A DNA stretch of 64,000 bases, from the NCBI GenBank assembly GCA_040360365.1, contig CP136412.1; one strand, given 5' to 3'. The notes below the pieces were generated by a model. That model was given only the letters and a program-made list of their open reading frames with translations, made no database searches and had not been told where the DNA came from. Positions within the stretch are counted from its first letter, which is position 1; each line of letters opens with the position of its first letter. Positions 1 to 8,688 of the stretch are shown here, in pieces. Made by a program: the position numbers and the translations under genes. The stretch comes from Arcanobacterium_A hippocoleae_A (GTDB taxonomy: Bacteria > Actinomycetota > Actinomycetes > Actinomycetales > Actinomycetaceae).

Positions 1-610
1 CAACCGCGAGCGCAGTGGCGTTTGGACTCCATCTCTTTTCAAAAAGCAGATGTGCGATACCGCTTCTTTTTGCTGGTAATGCGGCAATTTTCGCCGTCTG
101 CTGATGTTGGCGGTAAAACAGGTAACTCACGAAAATAGCGAATGCAATTACGAGCACCCACGGCGAGATTCCGAATGTGCCGTAAATAGTATTTTCGGAA
201 AGTTCGTAGCTGCGCGCTGAGTGCTCAAGAGGCTGCCCGATTCCGTGTTTCATTACCGCACTTGAAAAAGCGTAGAAACCGAGTGCCACCCAAGAGCCAA
301 CAAGTCCTTCGCCGCTGCGATAATAGGTGCCGGTGGCGCACCCGCCAGCAGCCACGATTCCAATACCGAAAATCAGTGAACCGCCTGCTACTGCGAGCGG
401 GGCGAAAGCTTCCAGTGCGGGATGAATTAAATCCAAACTTACGAAAATCTGCACGATTACTGCTTGCACTGCAATTGCCAGGAGAAATGCTTTCAGCCAG
501 CGGGTTGCACCGGAAAGCCAGACGTCACGAAAAGCGCCAGTTACGCAAAAGCGTCCGCGCTGGAAAATAAAACCGAGAATAAGCCCAATAATTAAGCCGG
601 AAAGTAACAT
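1..610 (-). CDS. YeeE/YedE (TsuA-like) membrane transporter, partial
   Basis: About 203 codons are visible from an ATG at 610 reading leftwards out of the window; the 3' part is missing. The protein is strongly hydrophobic. It carries the two signatures of the YeeE/YedE (DUF395) family: GRFCVTGAFRD at residues 19-29 and GGCATGTYYRSGEG at about 89-102. The family's conserved cysteines correspond to C22 and C91. Characterised relatives (TsuA/YeeE) import thiosulfate or related sulfur species across the cytoplasmic membrane by handing the substrate between cysteines. Which sulfur compound this one carries cannot be told from half a gene, and a TusA or rhodanese partner would lie outside the window. 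An AAAGG ribosome site sits a few bases before the ATG. Confidence 0.85.
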   Translation of the reverse strand, partial: MLLSGLIIGLILGFIFQRGRFCVTGAFRDVWLSGATRWLKAFLLAIAVQAVIVQIFVSLDLIHPALEAFAPLAVAGGSLIFGIGIVAAGGCATGTYYRSGEGLVGSWVALGFYAFSSAVMKHGIGQPLEHSARSYELSENTIYGTFGISPWVLVIAFAIFVSYLFYRQHQQTAKIAALPAKRSGIAHLLFEKRWSPNATALAV

Positions 611-806
611 TTTTAACCTTTGAATCTTTGAAATTTACGTTTCAAAATGCACTGAGATGCATTTTGCGAATTGTGATCTGCCAGGAAACGGATAACGGCT
701 GCAGCGCGCCGCATCTGATTTGCCGGATCCGTATTTTGTAATGATTACGCCGAGCTGGAATCTGAAGTAGTTTGCAGTGAAACACTTAAAACACTAATCG
801 CACAGT

Positions 807-881
807 TATTTGCCTGAGACGTATTTGCCTGAGACGTATTTGCTTGACTCGTATTTGCCTGACATGTATTTACATGACTCG
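807..881. repeat. 15-bp tandem repeat, five units
   Basis: Five consecutive 15-bp units begin with TATTTGC or TATTTAC. Units 1 and 2 are identical (TATTTGCCTGAGACG); units 3-5 have drifted by a few bases each. The unit is a multiple of three, so a frame through it is preserved, but the array lies in otherwise non-coding sequence. Function unknown. Confidence 0.9.
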
Positions 882-1436
882 CGAAAACTAAAATCTGCAA
901 AATCAAGCCGAAATATTCGATACTTCCGCGATGAAAGCGGTAATTTCTACAAAGCTATAAGTTTGAGCACGATTTCGGACGCGCAATTAACTGCTTTCCG
1001 CAAATAGCAGCGAGTGTATTATGGCGAAGCTGCTGCTTCAGATCGCCAAGCTCGGCATGGTACAGCTATCAAAACAGCAACAACACATCAATACGCCGAA
1101 GTTAGCGGCGGATGCATGCTGTGCGAAGATAGCCATTCGATACCCTTTCAAGATTCGGGCTTCAGCTGGCTGCAAAATTAGCCTGCCGTGCAGTATATGC
1201 ACATTCTTCTGCATGTATTTTGATTTATTCATTTGCATATTTGCATATTGCATACATGCCTAGGCTGAAGCGCTTTGGATGAGAATGATGGTAGCAGAGA
1301 AAAAGCTGAATAAAAAGTTGACGATTTTTGCTTATGTAAGCCAAAGCAAATCCTGCTGCCAGTTACGTTGGTTTCTGATCGGGTTCGGGATTGTGCAGTA
1401 GTTTTGGTATTTTCGGCAAAAATAAAATTAGCTGCA

Positions 1437-1456
1437 GAGTGGGGTTAAATCCACTC
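1437..1456 (-). terminator. Putative rho-independent terminator of fbaA
   Basis: GAGTGG and CCACTC form a six-pair stem around an eight-base loop about 80 bases after the fbaA stop. On the minus strand it is followed by the T-rich TAATTTTATTTTT. Confidence 0.6.
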
Positions 1457-1534
1457 CGCAACTAATAGTTTTAAATTATTTCAGCAGAATCTGAAATCTG
1501 GAATGCGGAACGTAAAAACGCTGCGCAGAAAACC

Positions 1535-2560
1535 TTACTTCATCTTCTTACCGATGGAACCGAGACGTTCGCAAGCTTCTACCACGCGGGCAGCCATGCC
1601 AGCTTCTGCAGCCTTGCCCCATGCGCGCGGATCGTACTTCTTCTTGTTGCCAACTTCGCCGTCAACCTTCAACACGCCTTCGTAGTTGGTCAGCATCCAG
1701 TCAACTACCGGACGGGTGAATGCATACTGCGTGTCGGTATCAACGTTCATCTTGATTACGCCGTTTGCCACTGCGGTTGCGATTTCTTCGTCAGTAGAAC
1801 CAGAGCCGCCGTGCATCACGAGATCGAATGGACGCTTGTCAAGACCGAAGTGAGCTGCAACTTCTTCCTGAATCGTGCCGAGGATTTCCGGACGCAGCTT
1901 CACATGCCCTGGCTTGTAAACGCCGTGTACATTTCCGAAAGTAAGAGCGGTGATGTAGCGGCCGTTTTCTCCCAGACCAAGTGCTTCCACGGTCTTAATA
2001 CCGTCTTCGGTGGAGGTGTAAAGCTTTTCGTTGATTTCACCGACTACGCCGTCTTCTTCACCGCCGACAACACCGATTTCAACTTCGAGAACCGTCTTTG
2101 CAGCTGCCGCCTTTGGCAGGAGACGCTTTGCAACTTCGAGATTTTCTTCGAGCGGAATTGCAGAGCCGTCGAACATATGAGACTGGAAGAATGGATTGCG
2201 CCCAGCCTTGACTTCTTCAATTTCCAGATCGATGAGTGCTTCGGTCCAGGTTGGAAGATTATCCTTGGTGCAGTGATCGGTGTGAAGTGCGACGGTTACG
2301 TCGTAATTCTTTGCAATTTCACGCGCGTAAGCAGCCATTGCAAGCGAACCTGCAACACGATCCTTCACGGTGGAACCTGACCAGTATTCAGCGCCGCCTA
2401 CGGAAACCTGAATAATACCGTCGGACTCTGCTTCTGCAAAGCCTTGAATTGCTGCGGTGAGCGTCTGGGAAGACGTCACGTTAATTGCTGGGTATGCAAA
2501 CTTGCCATCGCGGGCGCGATTAAGCATTTCGTTATAAACCTCAGGGGTTGCAATAGCCAC
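1535..2560 (-). CDS. fbaA: Class II fructose-bisphosphate aldolase
   Basis: A 341-residue intact protein of normal family length, cytoplasmic, interconverting fructose-1,6-bisphosphate with glyceraldehyde-3-phosphate and dihydroxyacetone phosphate in glycolysis. The zinc and catalytic signature ALHTDHC (His, catalytic Asp, His) is present. The later metal and phosphate-binding stretches GNVHGVYKPGH and VMHGGSGSTDEE are also there, as is the C-terminal IKMNVDTDTQYAFT strand. Translation probably starts at a GTG at 2560, preceded by a good AAAGGAG eight bases upstream. It is a single-gene unit with its own putative terminator. Confidence 0.97.
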   Translation of the reverse strand: MAIATPEVYNEMLNRARDGKFAYPAINVTSSQTLTAAIQGFAEAESDGIIQVSVGGAEYWSGSTVKDRVAGSLAMAAYAREIAKNYDVTVALHTDHCTKDNLPTWTEALIDLEIEEVKAGRNPFFQSHMFDGSAIPLEENLEVAKRLLPKAAAAKTVLEVEIGVVGGEEDGVVGEINEKLYTSTEDGIKTVEALGLGENGRYITALTFGNVHGVYKPGHVKLRPEILGTIQEEVAAHFGLDKRPFDLVMHGGSGSTDEEIATAVANGVIKMNVDTDTQYAFTRPVVDWMLTNYEGVLKVDGEVGNKKKYDPRAWGKAAEAGMAARVVEACERLGSIGKKMK

Positions 2561-2905
2561 GGAAAAACTCCTTTGAATGGATTTTTAGAACAGTACAATT
2601 ATTTCACTATTTTGCGTTTCATTCTAGGTCTTAAGCAATGTGCCGGCACGAATTTTCACATCTGGAAACCGGCGATCAGTTTTGTACAGATACCTGCAAT
2701 CTCCTCCCACCCGAAAACAACTCACAAAACAGTACATTTACAAGCATTTTGCGGATATTTCGCAAATATGAATCTGCTGTGCAGAAAAGATTCCACCACA
2801 AAATATCTCCTGCACAGCACACCCAGATACACGAGCCAGATTTCTTGAAAAATCGGTTCCATTCATCTGAAACGTATTCATTAATTCAGTTTTTCGTTTA
2901 TGCAC
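2561..2905. other. Intergenic region upstream of fbaA
   Basis: No gene seen in 345 bases. It must hold the fbaA promoter. Around 2808-2830 it has CTCCTGCACAGCACA followed by a degenerate CACACG, and a related TTCCTGCACAGCACA recurs at about 11095-11109 in the CGTase/alpha-glucosidase control region. Confidence 0.4.
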
Positions 2906-4743
2906 CTATTCACACAATGTTGCACCCTGCCAGGTAACGATAGCGATTCCATTCTCGGTATTCACTACCTGCTCACCTTCGCTGCCTGCAGAAAGCGCAC
3001 CGATCAGAACTTCATCTGGGCGACGGCAGGGGAAGAATGAATCACTGAACGCAATTTGCTTCGCCCCATCACGAGCCAGACACACTAAAACAGTCTGCTC
3101 TGAGTGTTCGCGGATAAAGACGATTGCATCTTCAGAAATATGAATCCAGCGAAGGCTGCCGAAAGCAATCGCTGGTCCGCTCTTGCGCAGATCTCCAAGT
3201 GTCTGCAAAAGCGGACGCAAATCAATCGCTTGCCCTGCGAGATCACCCCAAGGAATCGGAACTCTGCAGTTGAAATCTCCTACGCTTCCCAATCCGAGTT
3301 CGTCTCCATAAAGCACCATTGGCACACCCGGCATCGTGTAGCAAAGTACCATCGCCACAGCAGCCCGCACTGGATCTTGCACAATATCCATCAGCCGCGC
3401 AGTATCATGTGACGTAATCAAATTGAAAGAGGCAGCTCTCACGTTCCACGGGATTTGTGCCGAAAAATCTGCGGTAGTCTCCACGAATTGCAGACCCGAT
3501 TGCGTAGTGACTGGCACTGGCGACCCCATAAAAATCGGCGCTTTCAACGTACCAACGAGCCATTCCCATACCGGACGGGTAAAACCGGCATAGTTCATTG
3601 CACCGTGGAAAGTTCCGCCGCGAATATCCTGCGCGAAATCATGTGCATGTTCCGCAACCAGTATTTTATCTTCACCAGCAGCGTCAACAGCGGCACGCAA
3701 CTCCTCCGCCACACTCTCATACAGTTCACTGGTTCCAAAACGTCCAGTCATATTTGCAACGTCTATGCGCCATCCGTCCATATTAAATGGCGGCTTCAAA
3801 TATTTTTGCACCACGCCATCTGGCCCAAACATCCGCTCCCGCAATTGCGGCGAATCATAGTTAAGTTTCGGTAGCGTCTCGACACCAAGCCAAGCAGCAT
3901 ATTTTCCGTCTTCTGCAAAGAAATAAAAATCTCGTTCAACTGAATCGGGATCAGCAACTGCTTTCTTGAACCATTCATGCGTTACCCCGTATGATTCGTG
4001 GTCAAATCACCCAGAAACCGCATTCCCCGCTGGTGGCATGCTTCAATTAAAGCAATCAGGGCTTCATCTCCACCCAGATTTGGATCTACATGCTCAAACG
4101 AATGAGCATCATAGCGATGCGAAGATCTGGCTTCAAAGAAAGGCGTAGAGTAAATCGTGTCAAAGCCCATTTCCTGAATATAGTCTAAATGCTCAATGAC
4201 ACCCCACAAATCACCGCCGAAAAGCTTCGTTTGCGCCGCGTCTTCATCCCACTCACTTGGATTTTCACCCAGCCACCCAGCCGACCACGCAGGTAAACCT
4301 CGCACTTGCGTTTGTGCTGAACGCGCAAACCGATCCGGGAATATTTGATAAACCGAAGATTGCAAATGTGCCAACGGCGCGAGCCCTGTAAGCCGAGCGC
4401 TGAAATCTGCATGATCTGGAATCGTGCGGTTCCAGATCCCTTCAGCATTGAGCCAAAGCATTTCCTTATTTTCAAAGGTAATCAGCCAGCGGTACGTAAA
4501 ATGCGGAAGCTTCGTAAATACGTTCACTTCCCACCATTGACCGCTCATCCCAATACCCTCATTCGCAATCCGTTCGCCACGTGTAAACGACGGTTCTCCA
4601 TCGATAAGTGTCCGGAGGAGTACATGGTCAATTGGTAAATCTGTGCCGCAACGGAGTCTAATTTTAAGATTCCAACCGTTAGCGACAGATTCTTTTGTGA
4701 GATATAAATCCGAAGCGTCATGATGTATCAGAATTTTATTCAT
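2906..4743 (-). CDS. GH13 neopullulanase/cyclomaltodextrinase-like glycosidase, frameshifted
   Basis: About 613 residues if one missing base is restored. The N-terminal ~120 residues resemble the beta-sandwich (CBM34-like) module of cyclomaltodextrinases and neopullulanases. The GH13 barrel follows with YQIFPDRF, DLTTNHTG, the nucleophile in GWRIDVANM, the acid/base Glu in ILVAEHAHDF and the stabilising Asp in ITSHDTARL. There is no signal peptide, so it is cytoplasmic and would hydrolyse imported dextrins or cyclodextrins. The frame breaks after NHTG in a CCCC run (3985-3988). Adding one base gives NHTGVTHEWFKKA and continuous homology. I choose the ATG at 4743, one base after the malG stop; a GTG at 4755 is the alternative. 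Last gene of the CGTase-malEFG operon. Confidence 0.88.
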
Positions 4744-4744
4744 T

Positions 4745-5674
4745 TTATTTTCCACTTCCCTGAGTCAGCCCGCCAGTAAGTTCATTTTGGAACAAGAAAT
4801 AAATGACAACGACCGGAATAGACGCAAGCAAAGCTCCGGCACAGAATTGACCAAAGTAAACATTCCGGTCAGCCGTGAGCATCGCATTCAATCCAACTGC
4901 CAAAGTTTGTCTGTCAGCATCCTGCAAGAATAGCCCTGCCAACATGAATTCCGAATAAAACGAAACGAAAGAAAGAATAAATACCGTCACCAATATTGGC
5001 CGGGTAAGCGGCACAATAATCTGGAAAAAGAAACGCACATGCGAGATTCCATCAATCGCAGCCGCATCATCAATCTCGCTTGGGACGGTATCAAAATACC
5101 CTTTCAAAAGCCAGATATTTGCGCCCATTGAGCCAGCCGAATATGCCAGAATCAAACCCGTAGTTGTATTTAAGCCGATTTGCGGGATTACATCACCGAT
5201 CTGATCGAAAGTCATATAAAGCGCAACGAATGACAATGTACCCGGGAACAGCTGAATCAACAACAGAAGCATCAATCCTTGCCGACGCCCTTTGAACCGC
5301 ATGCGTGAAAAAGCGAACGCCGAAAGAGCTCCAATAAACACGGCAATTGTCGAATTTACTGTACAAATCACCAATGAATTAATGAACCACATCCCAAACG
5401 GACGCGAACTTGAACCAAGCAGCTCCTGAAAATTGTGCAAGCCAAACGCACGCGGAATGAGATCAGTAGTAGAAAGCGTGCCGGCAGGGTTAAAGGCTGC
5501 AGAGACAACGAAAATAATCGGGAACAATGCCCAAAACAAGGCAGCTAAAGCTGCCAGATGCAGCCCAAGAGAAGAAATCTTCCACGGTTTCTTTTGCGAT
5601 ACCGCATCCGCTCCAGGGCGTGAAAATTTTCGCGGCGCATTATCACGCGCAGAATCAATAGCAGTAGTTTTCAT
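4745..5674 (-). CDS. malG: Maltodextrin ABC transporter permease MalG
   Basis: A 309-residue inner permease with six predicted membrane spans. It has the ABC permease EAA loop, readable as DDAAAIDGISHVRFFFQIIVP, which docks on the ATPase. The basic N-terminus (about 30 residues) is cytoplasmic. It lies four bases after malF and ends one base before the glycosidase ATG, so it is clearly co-transcribed. It forms a heterodimer with MalF. No MsiK/MalK ATPase gene is in the window, which is usual in actinobacteria where one shared MsiK serves several sugar importers. Confidence 0.93.
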   Translation of the reverse strand: MKTTAIDSARDNAPRKFSRPGADAVSQKKPWKISSLGLHLAALAALFWALFPIIFVVSAAFNPAGTLSTTDLIPRAFGLHNFQELLGSSSRPFGMWFINSLVICTVNSTIAVFIGALSAFAFSRMRFKGRRQGLMLLLLIQLFPGTLSFVALYMTFDQIGDVIPQIGLNTTTGLILAYSAGSMGANIWLLKGYFDTVPSEIDDAAAIDGISHVRFFFQIIVPLTRPILVTVFILSFVSFYSEFMLAGLFLQDADRQTLAVGLNAMLTADRNVYFGQFCAGALLASIPVVVIYFLFQNELTGGLTQGSGK

Positions 5675-5678
5675 TGCT

Positions 5679-7264
5679 CTATCTCATTTCTTCCCAAGCT
5701 TTGGTTCTTCCAAATCCAATTGCACCCATTGCTGCAACGATAAAGAAGATCACGAGCGAAACCGCAGATGCGAGTCCATAGTCATTTCCAGATCCGCCAA
5801 ATGCAATCCGGAACGCATAAGTAATCAACAAATCCGTAGCACCCACCGAAGTATTATTTCCAGTGAACGGACCACCGTCAGTCAAAAGATAAATCAAGCC
5901 AAAATTATTGAAATTGAATGCAAAGCTGGCTACCAGCAAAGGTCCGACCGCCACGAGCAGCAACGGCATCGTAATATATACTGCGCGTTTGAACTTTGAA
6001 GCTCCGTCAAGAGTGGCAGCTTCCTGAATATCATGCGGAATTGACTGCAATGCTCCAGTGCAAACAAGGAACATATACGGGAAACCTAACCACAAATTCG
6101 TAAGGATTACCGCGAACTTTGCAGCCGTCGGATCTCCAAGCCAATCAATATTCAAATTCAACAGCGTATTAATTAATCCAAATTCCTGATTAAACATTGA
6201 ACGCCAAACTAATGCCGTCACAAATCCAGGAATTGCATAAGGCAAAATTAAGAGTGCTCTGCCGATTTTCTTTCCATGCAGCTGCTTTGAGTTAAAAATC
6301 AATGCAAAGAGCAGACCAAGCAAGAAAGTAGTCACTACTGACAAGAAAGCAAAAACTACATTCCAAATAAAAATTGACACAAACCCATTCCGGATCGTCG
6401 GATTCTCAATGATTCTTGCGAAATTCTCCCAACCAACCTGCTTATACCAGCCTTGAGCTAGCGTCTCTCCATCATCAGCTCGCCAGAATCCATCATCTGC
6501 AGCATAAACTTTGCCTGTTTCGAGATTTTTTATCACATCAGCCTGTGCGTCGTATTGCAGCGTTGGCCGCCCCTCGATTGCTGATTTGATGCCAAGCGGA
6601 CGGATAATCCGATCTTCGATATGAATACTGAAAGTTTGAATATCTTTTCGTCCGCCAATATCTTTCGCCTGCAGAATCTTATATCCGGCAAACTCAGTTA
6701 CTTTCCCTGAGCTATCCGTATCAACAAGATCTTTTGCTACCGGCTTCAGCGAATCCTTTGTAGCGAGAAAATATTCTGCCGTCTGCTCTTCTTTCAAAAG
6801 TGCATAAATATTTGTATCAGTTACATCATTTGAGCTGAGATACGTCAGTTCATATCGGCGTGAACTAGGAAATTCCTGAAACGAATCAGCTTCTATTTTT
6901 GCAATCGTTTCTTCTTTGGTCAGTAGATGCCCGTCTCCATAATTCGTGAATGAAATCAGCACCGTGAAAACTGTGGGCCACACTTGAAACGCAATAAGTA
7001 ACACGATTCCTGCATAAAAGTATTTTGCAGGCACGAATTTTTTGACCCGTAAATTAGAAATGCAAAGAGCACAATGATGGAAACGATGATGATTCCAATC
7101 CAGCTGCCTTGCGGCAATAGCACCGTGATCACACCGGCTGCAATGATCGCGATCAGTGCAAGAATAACCCATTTTATAATCGCTGCAATTACTGCACCGG
7201 TAGTTTTATTTGCCAGCCTGCGTTCTAAATGCGCACGCCTCGGCTTTTGAACCACATCGTCCAT
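5679..7264 (-). CDS. malF: Maltodextrin ABC transporter permease MalF, frameshifted
   Basis: Start ATG at 7264 (MDDVVQKPRR) after a GAGGGAAGG ribosome site. The frame is lost after the second membrane span in an A6 run (T6 at 7038-7043 on the plus strand). Restoring one base joins ...AFLIYGSKK to FVPAKYFYAG and gives about 528 residues. After the third span there is a roughly 170-190-residue outward-facing segment (from TNYGDGHLLT to QVGWENFARI), like the P2 loop of E. coli MalF, then the six-span core. The EAA loop is EAATLDGASKFKRAVYITMP. Partner of MalG and the MalE lipoprotein. Confidence 0.9.
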
Positions 7265-7289
7265 TATTTGCCTTCCCTCATATTTCCGA

Positions 7290-7326
7290 TTGCGGGGTGC
7301 CATTCCTCAAGCACAGCACCCCGCAA
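7290..7326 (-). promoter_or_regulatory. Intraoperonic hairpin between malE and malF
   Basis: TTGCGGGGTGC and GCACCCCGCAA form a perfect 11-bp stem in the 87-base gap between malE and malF. A stable hairpin here typically protects or terminates the upstream mRNA so that the binding protein is made in excess over the permeases. No U-run follows directly, so partial attenuation or mRNA stabilisation is more likely than full termination. Confidence 0.7.
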
Positions 7327-7351
7327 TATCGGTTCACGTTAAATCTGCGAA

Positions 7352-8643
7352 TTACTTCTTTGACTCCGCAATCGCTTTCCGAATTTCTTCTGCTGCTGCA
7401 TCAAAGCGCGGACCAGGCTCCGCAGCTCCAGAAATCACATCTGCCGAGGCTTGCCCGAGAGGACCCCACACAGCATTCATTGCTGGAATATTCGGCATCG
7501 GAAGCGCATCTTTCCCGGCTTCGAACCAAGCGATAATATCCTTATCACTTGCGGATACCTTTTCCAGCGCAGACTTAAGCGCAGGCGCACGATGCCCAAC
7601 GTTAAAGAGTTCTACTTGCAGCTGCTCATTTGGAAGCGTTTCAAGCAAAAACTCTTCCGCTACACCAGGATTTGCCGCGTGAGCAGATACGTAAAACATC
7701 TGGACACCTACGAATGGCTGCATTGCACCGCCATTCGGGACGGTAGGCAGTGAGCTGATGCCGTAATCAATTCCAGCCTTCTTCGCGCTTTCCACAGCCC
7801 ACGGGCCAGAAATCATGTATGGAGTACGCCCTCAGCAAAGAGTGCATTAGCATTGTCTCCGGAGATATTTGTTGAGAGCACGCCTTCTTTACCAAGTTTT
7901 GCGAGCAGTTCAGCACCCATCTTTGATTCTGGTGAATCAACTATCACCTGCGTTGAATCAAACTGTCCGTCTTTAACTGCGAAAATACCGCCCTTGTATG
8001 CAGAAAGGTACGGATATGCATAGTAAGCATTTCCTGACTTTGATACTTCCTGGATCAGTACCCGATCAGTTTTTCCTTGATCTTGCAAAGCTTTACCATG
8101 CGCAAGCATTTCGTCAATACTCTTCGGAGCCTCTGGTGCCAATGCTTTATTCCGAATCAACGCAATATTCTCAACCGCATAGGGAAGGCCGTAAACTTTT
8201 CCTTCATATTTCGCACCTGTAACTGCGGTATCCGAGAACTTGCTCAGTATTCCGTCGCCCACGGAAAGCGGCTTCACCATACCATTTTGTACGAATCCGC
8301 CAAGCCAATCATGAGCGCCGATAATAATATCTGGACCTTTCCCAACTTTCGAGGCGGTTTCAAATTGTTTGCGCACATCGCCGCTGACCTGAATCGCAGC
8401 TTTCAATCCGCGTTCTTTTGCAAACTCTTCTGCATACTTCTGAATAATTGGCGCACGGTCGTTATCACACCAAATCACTAAATCGGCATCTGCACGCTGC
8501 AAATCTTCAGCTTTTTCGCTCTGCTGCTCTTCCTTTGGAGCGTCTGCATCAGTTTTCTTTTCCGCACCACCAGAGCAAGCTGCCGCAGTAAATATCAGTG
8601 CCGCTGCAGCCATTACTGCAGATACTCGTTTCATTGTTTTCAT
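7352..8643 (-). CDS. malE: Maltodextrin/cyclodextrin-binding lipoprotein MalE, frameshifted
   Basis: Substrate-binding protein of family 1 ABC sugar importers, about 430 residues once one base is restored in a CCC run at 7829-7831 (changing ...FAEGVLHT to FAEGRTPYMISGPW). Signal peptide MKTMKRVSAVMAAAALIF with lipobox TAAAC, so it is tethered outside the membrane. The ligand-binding core includes DLVIWCDNDRAPI, PDIIIGAHDW, GLPYAVENIALIRNK and the C-lobe MISGPWAVESAKKAG. Strong AAAGGAG before ATG 8643. The CGTase-like gene ends 45 bases upstream, so the two are probably co-transcribed. Confidence 0.93.
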
Positions 8644-8688
8644 AATTTTGTCTCCTTTCAGAATTCCAATAAAAGTGAGTGATAATTT

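Larger units (their letters stand above)
611..1534. other. Long intergenic region with tandem repeat and terminator
   Basis: No convincing gene in about 920 bases. It holds the five-unit 15-bp tandem repeat (807-881), a copy of a dispersed GCCAGTTACG-type motif near 1340-1375, and the putative fbaA terminator (1437-1456). A 65-codon frame starting at a TTG (810-1007) reads through the tandem repeat as a PETYL-like pentapeptide series. It has no ribosome site or recognisable domain, and I do not call it a gene. Confidence 0.6.

Noticed and set aside
1021..1263. Overlapping small frames on both strands in the 1.0-1.26 kb gap
   Set aside because: No ribosome site, atypical composition, and neither matches a known family.
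1811..2380. Plus-strand open frame of 189 codons within fbaA
   Set aside because: Lies entirely opposite the highly conserved aldolase and has no recognisable motif.
2906..4743. Two separate glycosidase genes in tandem
   Set aside because: The two frames give one continuous GH13 barrel when a single base is added; the second piece lacks its own start and N-terminal motifs.
5433..5999. Plus-strand open frame of 188 codons across malG/malF
   Set aside because: Opposite two clearly coding permease genes; composition is that of an antisense shadow.
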